Below are positions 21,924 to 32,459 of a stretch of 35,007 nt of DNA, one piece after another. The translations under genes were made by a program, and so were the position numbers. Position 1 is the first letter of the stretch. Each line of letters begins with the position of its first letter. Source of the stretch: Perkinsus olseni (Eukaryota > Perkinsozoa > Perkinsida); assembly GCA_013115125.1 (NCBI GenBank), contig JABANN010000363.1, positions 1 through 35,007 of the forward strand. Reading direction: 5' to 3'. The notes beneath the pieces are model-generated. The model ran no database searches. It saw nothing but the letters and a program-made list of their open reading frames with translations, and was not told where the DNA came from.

Positions 21924-24543
21924 ATGTCCATACCAACAGCAGGTTTTTTTCGGAGCGCATGGCTGTGTACAGTGCTTGTGCAGAACACCTTTGATGAGTA
22001 CCTTGAGTTCAGGCAGTTGAAGAAAAATGCCGGCACTAAGGTAAGTCCAATGGGAACCTCGCCTTCCATCAGCACTACTGTCATTCCCTCAGATACCCGA
22101 AGAAGTAAAAGGTGTGGTTGACCAGGAGACCTTCGTCAAGTCTCAGGGGTAGTGTGGCGACTTGGCTGGTTGTGGAGGGACTTGTCTTGATTGCAGTTAT
22201 AACTATGACAAGCGTCTCTTCGGTATGCTGGCGTCGGTGCTGGAAATGGTCTTTGATGTTTGGATGACACTCAAGGTCACTGGCAGTATCTTCGCCTGGA
22301 CCGGTACATACGGACCTCATCGCGAGCCATTCATCATCCCCTTTCCCCCTCAGGCACTATCGTGTCTCCTGAGAATGAGTACATGCGCACCATCATCTGG
22401 TTCATCCTCGGATCTTTGATCGGCGATGTAGGGGCGCTGTCTGCGCCTTGGGACCTTCAGACGCCCGTCTCTCCGTCAGGTTATTGCCATCCCAATATCC
22501 GCCTACCGCACCTTCGTCATGGAGCAACGACACGGCTTCAACAGGATGACTGTCAAGTTGTAAGTTCATCTCGACTCAGAAACCAGCCGTCCGAGTTCTG
22601 ACCGTACTCCAGTCCGACCTGACCGTAGTATTCGTGAATACTACGGTATTAGTACTAGTATATGTACCGTGGATTCTGACCTGCCACTAGCCTTACCGAC
22701 AGCTAGTGGCCATAGAATTCGCTCGTTCGAGGGCTGTCTTGTGATTAACGAACGCTCGGCACCCTTGAGGTCTACGGACTCTCCTAGTCGGGATGGCGAA
22801 GCGGTGCTACGGTGTGCTGTCAGGTTCATAACTGACTTGGTGAAGTCAGAGCTCATCAGCATGGTTTTTGTACTCCTACTCGTGCCACCCGTTATTTACC
22901 TCATCCGTTGGGGCGGCGAGTACTTCTATGTGTAAGCTCGTCTGACGATCTGATCACCCTGCTGGCATCTGCTAGGCCCCTCAGGTACGTGTGGGCCTTC
23001 TGTCAAGTCGTGGTTGTGGTGATGATGTTCGTCTATCCGGCGCTGATCCAGCCGCTATTCAACAAATACGAGGTAGGCCCTCGACAGCTTCCCGTCATTA
23101 ACTTCTACTTCCCTTTATCAGCCTCTCCATGACCTGCAACTCCGAGAGAAGATCGAGGCACTTGCTGATTCTCACAAGTTCCCCCTCACTAAGCTCTTCC
23201 AGGTAACTTGACCCGGGCTCCGCAGGGACGTGCTAGTACGGTTGCTGATGCGTTTTCAGGTTGATGGCTCAAAACGCTCCTCTCACAGCAACGCTTATTT
23301 CTTCGGTTTCTGGAAGAGCAAGCGCATCGTCCTCTTCGATACCCTCTTGAATCTCGCGCACGAGGAAATCCTCTCTGTAAGAACAACGCGGTCAGCTGGC
23401 GGCGCCTTCGCCAGTCCGATCGATCGTTCATCTGCGGGCTCTCGACTGTACTGTTGGATATCTTCGACCCTTAGGTTTTGGCGCACGAGCTTGGCCATTG
23501 GTATCACAATCACCTGGTTAAGTCCATGGCAGCGTCTAGTGCACATCTCTTCATCATCATGTATGCCTATGGAGTCTTCGTACAGCGCTATGGTGTGCAG
23601 CTGATGAGGTAGGAATACCCTTCACCCCTTCGAGTTTGGGAGACGTAGCTCTCTTAGTGACTTCGGCTTCCCAACTATGCCCGATGGATCGGTTCCCGTG
23701 ATGGTGGCGTTGATGCTCTTCGGCCGACTATGGCAGCCTATCGATCAGGCCATCAGTGTTCTTATGACTGTGCAGACCAGGTGGGTCAGGGGAATGGCTC
23801 TCGGACGCTTTCTCGCTTCCTCACGAAGTGCTTCAGTGCTACCAGCATTTGGGGTCGCTCGAGGCTTGCGTGCACTCGGCACGCTGCTCTCGTCTTCCTA
23901 GTTCGGAGTTCTCTGCCTGCTTATTGTCGTATGGAGGATTGTATTTGCAGGACCTTCGAGTTCCAAGCCGATCGCTTCTCCGTTAACGATGGTCGCAGTG
24001 CTGATTTGAAGACAGCTCTGATCAAGCTCCAGAAGGACAACCTGGGAGATATGGACCCTGATAGGCTGTAATAAGGCTTCGTCCGCTAGCCCCTATACCA
24101 TCCTGCCGAGTGAATCATAGCTAGATTGCGACATTGTTATACCGAAGTCTGACGTTACTCGTTCGGGTTCGGGTTTGCGACCCCGTTCGGGTTCGGGTTT
24201 CCGACCCCGTTTCCGTTTACGTTTACGGGTTTCCGTTCACGGCTTTGTCGAATTTTTCGACTGAGCCTCCGGACTACCCGTACTTTAACGGGATTCTACT
24301 CCGCAGGTATGCCTGGGTTAAGTACACTCATCCGGCGATCGTCGAGCGTCTGAGAGGTATTGATGAGGCCGAAGAGGCGTACGAGAAGAAGGGAGGCAAG
24401 CCTGCGGCTATATTCGAGACCTCCAAGGACAGGGAGGATGCGGTGAGTCTAGTGAAGGTAACGGGATGTGATGACAGTGTATTCAGGTGCTTGTGGAGAA
24501 GGAGGATGTGCCCGCTGATGCAGGTCTAAGGGAGCGTAAGTAG
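21924..24543 (+). CDS. STE24: CAAX prenyl protease 1, STE24 family M48 metallopeptidase
   Basis: Fourteen exons splice to exactly 465 codons (464 residues; human ZMPSTE24 has 475). The enzyme is a multi-pass ER or inner nuclear membrane zinc protease that removes the -AAX tripeptide from prenylated proteins. Landmarks in order: TM-like start then [59 protein letters not shown] and [30 protein letters not shown]; the zinc site [13 protein letters not shown] (HExxH, residues about 283-287); and FEFQADRF with the third ligand Glu. [16 protein letters not shown] is the conserved end, followed by an extra charged tail of about 45 residues ending GLRERK. The ATG at 21924 gives a first membrane helix like the human one. 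Most introns are 44-57 nt, but four exceed 95 nt. It is followed by the phosphatase gene after 132 bp. Confidence 0.95.
22622..22710. repeat. Two consecutive hairpins in STE24 intron 5
   Basis: ACCGTAGTATTC (22622-22633) and GAATACTACGGT (22636-22647) form a perfect 12-bp inverted repeat with a 2-nt loop. About 35 bp on, GCCACTAGC (22683-22691) and GCTAGTGGC (22702-22710) form a perfect 9-bp repeat with a 10-nt loop. Both lie in a 264-nt intron (22560-22823), five times the usual length for this gene. Confidence 0.8.
24161..24208. repeat. 24-bp tandem duplication in STE24 intron 12
   Basis: Two head-to-tail 24-bp units beginning GTTCGGGTTCGGGTTT (24161-24184 and 24185-24208) differ at one base. 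Each unit itself holds a GTTCGG doublet, and a GTTTCCGTTTACGTTTACGG run follows. They lie in the 239-nt intron 24068-24306 between exons ending DMDPDR and beginning YAWVKYTHP. Confidence 0.8.
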
Positions 24544-24675
24544 AGACTCTCTATCTGTCATCCAGCGCGACGGTTTATTTGTCTCAAGCCTTCAATGATT
24601 GTTGAGTCGTCACTTGGAGGTATGCAGGAAGGCCCGGGTTTCAGTTTGACTTCCGCATGAGTTTTGATGATGGTC

Positions 24676-26493
24676 ATGACGGATGACGTCCATGTGAAGT
24701 CATCAGTGTTTGATAAGTTGTCCAAGTTGGGCGAGAGCAGCAGCAGCCGGCTTCTCCTCAAATCTGCCCTCCCCAGTCGGACGAGTGTTTTCGACGTGGA
24801 CGCTTGCCTCGAGAAGGCTAAGAAGTAGCCTGAGAACTGAAGCAAGGGAGTCGCCGCTCGACTGCTTCTTAGGTGCGAGCTGCTCTCAGCGCCACAGATA
24901 CGGGTATTATGTGAACGATTGAAGGACATCCTCGAGGAAGAGTCCAACGTTTTGCAGTTGCAGCCTCCTGTCACGGTGGTAGGCGATGTCCATGGGTGAG
25001 TTCTCGTCGTGCTGGCCCCGCTTATTGTTGGTCTTGCTGGTCTCAGGCAGTTCCACGATGTTATCGAGTTGCTCACTGTTGGCGGCCCAGTCCCCGACGT
25101 AAATTATCTGTTTCTGGTGAGTCCTTCTCCAGCCGGTTCACCATCACTGTATTGCTGATCGTTCCGCCGCCACTGCGCTTTCAGGGGGACTATGTCGATC
25201 GAGGGTCTTTGAGTGTGGAGACTATCACTCTCCTTTGCTGCATGAAACTGCGCTATCCCGACCGCGTTACTCTACTCAGAGGCAATCATGAGTCCCGCCA
25301 GATAACCCAGGTACTTCATGAACGCTATTCAATGGTAACCTTGCAGATGCCCGGCTGTAGGTTTATGGCTTCTACGCTGAGTGTTCTCTCAAGTACGACG
25401 ACGACCAAAGCGTATGGAAGTCCTTTACTGACATGTTCGACTACCTCCCAGTCGCCGCTGTCATTGGCGGGCGGACTCTAGCGGTAAGAGAGTGTCGAAG
25501 CGGGCATCTAAATCCCTAATTCCCTTCACACAGGTGCACGGAGGACTGTCACCATCAGTGCACACCTTGGACCAGCTCCGTTTGCTCTACCGCTTTTCTG
25601 AGATTCCTCATGAAGGGCCGCTCGCTGATATCGTCTGGTGATGAGTCCCTCTGTCGGGCAGCCCAGCTCGCACTGCTGCCGGTGCTCAGGTCTGATCCGG
25701 ACGGCTCCAGCATGCACGTTCAAAGCAACAGCAAAGGGCCTGTCGTTGTAGAGGTAGGCAGAATCGAAGTCCCTCGGTCGAACGGCCGCCCGTCGTTCTG
25801 TTAGAAACCCAACTCCTCCGTCCGCAGCTACAAGGAGGTTCCTCCGGGCTCCGGGTTTACAGTGTCCCCTCGAGGGGCTGGGTGCGTTAACCAAGTCCGT
25901 AATCGTCTCATCACCTTTCCTCTGCCCTTCTCTTAGATACGTTTTTGGGCATGATGTCACGATAAAGTTCCTTCACACGAACGGCCTGGATCATATGGTT
26001 CGAGCGCACCAGCTGTGCATGCATGTGAGCATGGTCCCGACTATCATCACCCGTCATTGAGAGCTTAGGGCTACCAACTACTCTTCCCTGACCGATGCGT
26101 TTCCACTGTGTGGTCTGCGCCCAATTATTGCTATCGGTTCGGCAACACCGCCAGCGTTATGGAGATCTGTGAAGACGGCAGTCGCAGGTTCAACATCTTC
26201 GGCCCGGTGAGTTTCCTTGTGATGGTAATCACGTCAAAGTCGCTTTAAGGCGCCAGAGAGTGCCCGAGGGGAGGCGGATTCGGAGACCGTTCTCGAGTCT
26301 ATCGCTGCGGATCTAGGCTGTCTGGAGGTGGGCACAGAGGCCTGCGTGAAGGCCGTAGCAGGATACTCAGAAGATGACGATGGCCACTTACTGCAGGTGG
26401 GCCCCTCTGCCTCATCCCTGCTCGCCTGGTTAGTTTTCCTGTATTCAGTCTCCACTGGGATCAGCACGAGTCGCCGAGGAGTACTTTTACTGA
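24676..26493 (+). CDS. PPP-family Ser/Thr phosphatase catalytic subunit, PP2A/PP4/PP6-like
   Basis: Twelve exons (24676-24824, 24873-24995, 25047-25116, 25185-25310, 25361-25483, 25534-25637, 25690-25753, 25835-25881, 25937-26024, 26069-26206, 26250-26396, 26434-26493) total 1239 nt, 412 residues. All metal and phosphate motifs are intact: [60 protein letters not shown] and [11 protein letters not shown]. The [13 protein letters not shown] and [14 protein letters not shown] stretches place it with PP2A/PP4/PP6 rather than PP1 or calcineurin. Compared with PP2A (309 residues) it has about 30 extra N-terminal residues, an insert of about 20 residues after WSDPD (rich in Ser, Val, Pro) before SPRGAGYVFGHD, and about 50 extra residues between FNIFGP and the tail. 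The tail reads RVAEEYFY, so the usual terminal Leu of the ...YFL motif is Tyr. Introns are 37-81 nt. Confidence 0.92.
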
Positions 26494-27313
26494 TGAGCTC
26501 AGACGCCACTGCACACAATTGCTCTCGCGTTACCATTCGTTAGCGTTACGTTTGTGCTTCCATCTCCGTATACGATGTTTGTGCTCTACACGTTAATTAC
26601 GGGCCGTTAAGAGTCAGGCTTCCTCCAGAAATAGTCGTTTTTGGGTACCCCTGCTGGCCATCCCACGTCATCTCCCACTGAGGGGGAAATTGTCGAACAG
26701 TCGAAAGATTGGGACAGCGTGAGATGCACGAAGCTCCTCTAGAAGGAATGATTCCCGCGCGAAACATGATGTCCCATAGCCTAGAGCAACCCGACCGTGG
26801 TGCGCCGGCGAAAGAGTACATCATTCTCAGGAAAGGAAACACTTCCCTTCAGTTTTAGTCTGATCACACTAATGGTTTCGCGTGCCGTCGTCAGCCGACT
26901 TTCATCCTGCATTGCATTCACGGCGCTCATGTTCGACCGGGCGGAAGGGATATCGACCCAGGGACCAAGTCGTGATCCTCAAGTTGATACAAGGGTCAGT
27001 CTCGCTAGCCATTCCAACTTTGGAGGGCCTCCTCTGAAGGCACATCCACTTCAAACGCCGTGAGATTCTCTCAGGCCCGAGGTGAACGACAGGCGACCCA
27101 ACAGGTAGCTCACCTCTATGATGAAAGCTCTGAAGCTGATAAACAACATGTGACCAGATTCAGGCCGTGAGCACTTGATATTATTAGCGTTCCTTTTAGT
27201 GTGCTGTCGGCCGCACTGCCGATGGACTCGTGACCTATATTGCACGGGATATGACTAACGCAACGTGAGGAATGGAGACCCCCATAGGGATGGTACGGGT
27301 TGGATCTTCTCAG
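26494..27313. other. Spacer of about 800 bp, no supported gene
   Basis: No exon could be supported here. A plus-strand open frame at about 26,797-27,063 has a hydrophobic stretch (VSRLSSCIAFTALMF) but no ATG and no clear splice partner. It may contain a first exon and promoter of the gene that follows. Confidence 0.45.
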
Positions 27314-28316
27314 GTCTGGATTCTTCCTCGATGTTTCCCTGAACGATTGCATCATAAGACGTTTTAAAGGCGCAGAGAATGTGTTCTCCATTGAGGGTCA
27401 GAAGAACGCGTCGAAAGAGCATAAGGCGACAGCGAGAGTTCCCACTCTACAACATCATCTTATGAAGGAGATTTCCGGAATACCGCCATGGGAACGGGAG
27501 ATGCTAAGGCGCGCCAAGGGCGAGTGGAACATTGTCCCGTTCCCTTCTCAATTATCCTTCCCGACAACACCAAGGCCTACTCTCAAGTATTTCGATATTC
27601 CTCACCAAGGCTGCGAGTACGTGCATTTACAAATGCTCAAAATTGACCTTCCCGATCGCAAGACACCACTGGTGGGTTGTAACTACACCTACCGCTACTG
27701 CTGTTGTTCTTGCATTGGGTGTCTGAGATCTTACCTATAGGTCCAGTGGGCTACCTGGGTCACTCTGGATACCCCAGTACCCGAGGAGGGATTCAGAGTC
27801 TCGAGATTGTCCACTAGTCTCGACCGTAGGAACTCTATTTTGCAGAGTCTTCTCCGCTGCATTGACACTTCCGACTGCTGCTGCTGCTGCCCTCTGTTCG
27901 CTAACTGCTGTTATTCAGAGAGATGAAGTTGGAGTTCAGCGAGGATCGTCTGAGGGAGTTGGAGGGTGGTGCCGACCGTGTCATACCCGACCCGACAAGA
28001 CTCTCTGACGAACGCTATATGATTCAATTGTGCAAGAAACAATTCCGAAATTAATTATATCGCACAGAAGGAGGGCATTCCTGAGGCCGATCTCGAATGG
28101 AACGATAACGTCTCTGAGGGCATTGTCATGTGGCTTCTCACAGGCAAGGTGCACCCTATGAAGCCAGACAATCTCAATCATGAGTCCCTACCATACTCTT
28201 GTATCACTTACCAAGATAGTTATGAAGTCCAAGGAGACTGGGTTGACCTCATGCAACAGTTCTTCAGTTTTACTGGCAGAATCATCAAGAACCCTGTGTT
28301 ACGTCGTAATTATTGA
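27314..28316 (+). CDS. Unrecognised multi-exon protein
   Basis: After an acceptor at 27311-27313, one long exon reads SGFFLDVSLNDCIIRRFKG, then FSIEGQKNASKEHKATARV, HLMKEISGIPPWEREMLRRA, KGEWNIVPFPSQLSFP and LKYFDIPHQGCEYVHLQML. It splices on to VQWATWVTLDTPVPEEGF, then (through a CTG-rich intron) to MKLEFSEDRLRELEGGAD and RVIPDPTRLSDERYM, and finally to KEGIPEADLEWNDNVSEGI, VMWLLTGKVHPMKPD and GDWVDLMQQFFSFTGRII, ending at TGA 28314-28316. Composition is globular and protein-like throughout. I do not recognise the family. The initiator exon is missing, and the gene may continue into the exons from 28,700 rather than stop here. Confidence 0.55.
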
Positions 28317-28699
28317 TTGGTACAATGGAAATCAGCTCCATCGTGTTGTTGAGTATCCTCATGTTACCCAGTCATAACTCAGTAGTCAGTACTCACTGTT
28401 GTGCCCTGTGATGTGCGGGGCGCTGCCCCTTGGTGATGTTACCCCCGAGCCTTTAAAGAACTGTGTACGAAGTTAATGTCAATGACTATAATGCTATCAG
28501 CATGCAGTCACCAGTGGAGCATCACAATAAGCCTCCGCTCGTATTATCGAACTGTGAAGTCGGTATCGAAAGGGCAGCCAACCTCGCTGAGTCTACGGGT
28601 CGCTGTGATCACATCTTTTGGCCCCTCACTGATGCTCACCAAGGCAACGACTCGGCATCAGACAAACGCGTGGCAATACCTTTTTAGCAATATTAGTTC
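28317..28699. other. Spacer or long intron between two unrecognised coding blocks
   Basis: About 380 bp with no exon I can support. Depending on whether the preceding reading frame truly ends at 28316, this is either the gap between two genes or a long intron of one gene. No repeat or RNA gene was seen. Confidence 0.4.
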
Positions 28700-31600
28700 T
28701 CAAGCATTCTTCCGAAGGGATCATGTGTCCGAAAAAACGCAACGCGTGGATTCCTCAGACAGTGAAGTTCGATATATTATTCCATCTGAGAGGCGGCACT
28801 CGTCTCCACTCAGCCTCCTTCCTAGTCAACAGCACATTCGTAAGCCTGCTCATCATTCGAATCATCTTGGGGAGTCCTTTCCAATGACTGCAAACACTCG
28901 ACACCGACCAGCCGGTAACACGACAGTCCAAGACGATTCGCCGTCCGCTCAATCTTACCAGGAGGACGGGGAAACGGTGAGCTCAGGGCAGCTCCGCTCC
29001 GCCGGGAGTCGGCCGACATCACGCTGAGCAGTCGATTCTGTACGGAGCTCGGTATCAGGGTATCGGGTTTCAAGAAGTGGTGGAGGGAATCAGAGAGGAT
29101 TGGGACGTGACCAAAAGGCAGGTTGGCGTCCTGAAGGAGATCGTCACATCTGGTACCGACAACAGCATCTCTGCGGTAATGGCAAGGCCCACTGCATCAC
29201 AGCCTCATTCGGAACAGCTCAGCTCGCTCATCACCGCTTCTCTCTCGACAGGCGATCTCTGGCGCCCGGCCCTTGTGCAGTCGAGTAGCCCTTGGACTGT
29301 GCATCCTCATGGTGATACCCCTGCTCTCTCCTACAGCCTCCTGGGATAGACTTGTCCACCTCTCGCTAGGGTGTCTTCTATGTCCTGATAACCACACCAT
29401 GGGCCCCCTCGAAAACGACGAAGGGTGCCGAGTCCACTGCGCCTCTACCAATTGCTGAGGCTCCCGACCGTGCCCCCCTAAATGAAGTAAGCCCCGCTCA
29501 TGTGTTCCGTGGGATCCCGTCACTTTCTCCTTTCCCTATACGTATTTGTCTGTCTGGATTGTTTGTTTTAAGGTCGCTCCGCCGGTAGCTGAACCAGCAA
29601 GTACGGTGCCGGAGGAGGGCCCAATAAGTGAGTGATGCCACGTTTTCCCGGCGGGAAGGAGGAGCTTCAATCCGAGTAGAACTCTGCGACATCTCCTCAG
29701 TCTCGAGGATGCTCGACGAGGACAGGCGTATCTTGTTCGAAGCCGCCCAGGCGAGCAGCAATCCAGATGTGCGAGGCGAGATAGTTGGTGAGTTTTGAGG
29801 ATTGTTCATGCCCTTCCCGCTACCTTCACTATATGCTATCATTTCATAATCATAATCACCGCACTTTCCGCTGTGAGTATCTTTCCCGCAGGCAGCCAAG
29901 CGTGTAACGATGTGGCCGGTGGTTCGTGGCTGTCAAAAAAACGGAAAGACATCTCAGCCGGGGGGAATATCATTGATCTTTGTGAGGGCTGTGTTAACGG
30001 CTCTGCCGCCGATGGTCCCAATCCGTAGGTACCGGACCGAAAGGATCCGAGTCGTCTCGGCAGACTGAGGTGAAATGCCAAGTCTGGGATAGCGGTCCTG
30101 TCGACAAGCTCGATGCCGTTCGAGACTACTACTGTCAGTTCGACGGCTCCTGGGCCGAACGACCCGGGCGACGCTCCTTCCTCCAGGCACCGCTTCACGG
30201 GTCACGGCGAGGAAGGAAGATATGATCGACGGGCGTCTGAAGTTGCAAGGGCACTGCCAAATGGCTCGACGAGTAGCGAATTGTGGGGTTCCTGGCCAGT
30301 GTGTCGCGTGGGAGCTATCCCATCTGCCTTGGTTAGGGACTGCGATTCGACACCTACACGGACAGTCCCAATGAGGAGATCGCTAGTCTATGTGAGTCAC
30401 AGCCTACCGCTCACCTCATGCATCACCTCGCTCGTGGACGGTTCAAATTGTTCTTTTAGATACTACCGAGGAAGTGTATTCAGAAGACCAGTAAGGGTCA
30501 TTATCGTCGCTTCAGGGTCGAGGCGGCGGTGAGTTCTTGGTCAGATGCAGCTCAGTACTTGGCTCGGATAAACCTGTTATCATCTTCCGCCCGGCTTTCG
30601 ACAACCATAAGAACGCCTGGTACTCATCCCCTCCCCAGTTGAATCGCCGAGACCCCCGCATTCTCAAGGTACGTCCACTTAGATGCTCTCTCAATCTACA
30701 TCACCATCGCCCTCAGCGGCAGGAGATCAGACCAGGTGAAGCCACGGGCGGATTCCAATGAAAATAGATCGGATCATAGATCATCGCGAGCAGCACCAGT
30801 TGTTCAACCTTCAGGTTCAACTGCTGATCAACTCCAGATCCGACTTGGTAAAGGACGCCATCTTTCGAGTGGCCCATCTCTACCAGCTCGTTGCGCCCGA
30901 TATCATATACCCAGACGGCATCATCAACGCACAGACCGCTACGGTTTGCTTTCGACAGGTCAGCCGCAACGCTCCTCTTCATGGTGATTCCACCGAGCAG
31001 GTCATCTTCCCCGTCCCAGTGGGGCGGCTCTTCATAAACACAATGAAGCCTTGCGGGCCGAGCAGTGTCGTCATCGACTACGGACGGCGTCTCATGGAAC
31101 AGTCCGGATTGCAATCATCATTCCTTCAGAAAAATCGTAGTTATTTTTCATCTCTCCCAGGATGCACCTGAGGGAGCGAATGTTTCAGGTCGGGCGGATC
31201 GTGACTTCAGGATAACCCTCATACAACGGTATCCTTCGTTCAGCAGGCGCATCGCCAATCCTGACGAGGTCCTTCAAAGCCTCGTCTTCAGGTGGGCTGC
31301 TCTAGCGCCATTGGTTAGCAGATCAGGCGGATCAGGTCCAGTGGTGTATCAGTTCGTCGCGTCCCTTTCGCGACGATGATAATAAAGGACCAGATGGAAG
31401 CAGCAGCATCGACGGATCTGCTCATCGGTAGAACAATCATCAACTCAGCTAAGGCAGTCCCGATGCACTGCAGGACCTCACGGTGGAGCACTCTTCTGGA
31501 TGATAGCTCAGCCAGTCTGTGGCCAAGTGATCGAGTTGGGAGCGCGGGGACAGTTTGCCTTACAATATGCCTACTTATCCGGTGAGCGCTCTCGGGGTGG

Positions 31601-31776
31601 CCGGACGACGTGCGGGCTTGCCTTGCTTAGTCGTCTTTTCGGACTGCATCCACCGTTGTGATTTGGCAGGTTGGTCTGAGCGACAGTACGCGATGCTCCC
31701 CGACCTAGTCGGCTATGATGACCCGTTATTTGAAGTGCCCGTACAACAGCTCCTCCCCATAGTCATGAACATGTAA
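28700..31776 (+). CDS. Unrecognised large multi-exon protein
   Basis: A Ser/His/Gln-rich, probably disordered exon (KTQRVDSSDSEVRYIIPSER onward) is followed by YGARYQGIGFQEVVEGIRED and QVGVLKEIVTSGTDNSISA. A Pro/Ala-rich linker (APLPIAEAPDRAPLNE), then SIRVELCDISSVSRMLDEDR and RILFEAAQASSNPDVRGEI follow. Later exons read CQVWDSGPVDKLDAVRDYY, a long helical exon KIDRIIDHREQHQLFNLQV with LINSRSDLVKDAIFRVAHLY and LVAPDIIYPDGIINAQTA, then EQVIFPVPVGRLFINTMKP and DFRITLIQRYPSFSRRI. The last two exons, HGGALFWMIAQPVCGQVIEL and GWSERQYAMLPDLVGYDDP, end PVQQLLPIVMNM at TAA 31774-31776. The order and the intron style are clear but not every junction was resolved. No domain recognised; it may be one gene with the block at 27,314-28,316. 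Confidence 0.5.
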
Positions 31777-31877
31777 AGCATCTGTTGTCTTACTTGACTC
31801 AAGAGGACAGCTTGGAGCGCCCGAAACTATGAACTTCGCACCAGTTCAATATGTCCGCACGTTTCTGCCATCGACAA

Positions 31878-31916
31878 AGTCTATTAGACTAAGCGACAGT
31901 CTCCTAGACTGTCGCT
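31878..31916. repeat. Adjacent small inverted repeats
   Basis: AGCGACAGTCT (31892-31902) and AGACTGTCGCT (31906-31916) form a perfect 11-bp inverted repeat with a 3-nt loop. Directly before it, AGTCT-ATT-AGACT (31878-31890) is a 5-bp one using the same AGTCT/AGACT word. It lies about 110 bp downstream of the preceding gene's stop and could fold at the 3' end of the transcript. Confidence 0.75.
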
Positions 31917-32175
31917 CGTTGACATGCCGTCTGATAAGTCTTGGACAGCCCCTCTAATACGCTGTGTAAGGTACAAGGGGTGGAAGGTGTGTATGAGTCG
32001 GCAGCATGGAGGTCACTGAGCATGTGTTGTTGTCCTGCTCTCGAACGAGACCGTGTGTTGTTCAATAGTAGTTTCCGTTAGCCTGCAAGAGGTTGAAGAG
32101 ATGCTCGCCGTAAGTGAAAACGCAACGTCGCTGGTCTCGGTGATACCAATGCTATCAAATGAAGTTAAAAAAGGG

Positions 32176-32224
32176 AGAAAATCTCTTCGATAGTGACAGT
32201 CTGTCACTATCGAAGAGATTTTCT
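32176..32224. repeat. Near-perfect 24-bp inverted repeat (49-nt hairpin)
   Basis: The left arm at 32176-32199 (AGAAAATCTCTTCGATAGTG plus ACAG) and the right arm at 32201-32224 are perfectly complementary over 24 bp around one central T. Just downstream, words of the arm (TGTCACTGACAG) recur. It lies in the convergent intergenic region, about 235 bp from the protease stop codon. Confidence 0.9.
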
Positions 32225-32459
32225 GACAGTTGTCACTGACAGACCACGCGACTAATTGCACGAGCGGGGGGTTAATACGTAGGCAACCATAAAGGCATGC
32301 ATACACCGCCGCGATCACGTACCGAGGTCGCACTGTCACTGTGGAGTTGAGAAGTATAGGAACGGCGAGGAGAAAAAGAATCATCCGATGATTGAAGATT
32401 CGCCTACAAGCGCCATTAATGAACTAACCTTCAGTTGAATTCCTCTGTTTGCTCATGGG

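Larger units (their letters stand above)
31777..32459. other. Convergent intergenic region with hairpins
   Basis: This 683-bp gap lies between a rightward gene ending at 31776 and the leftward aspartic protease ending at 32460, so both transcripts terminate here. It contains two hairpins listed separately and no supportable gene. The short open frames on both strands are A/T- and repeat-driven. Confidence 0.6.
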
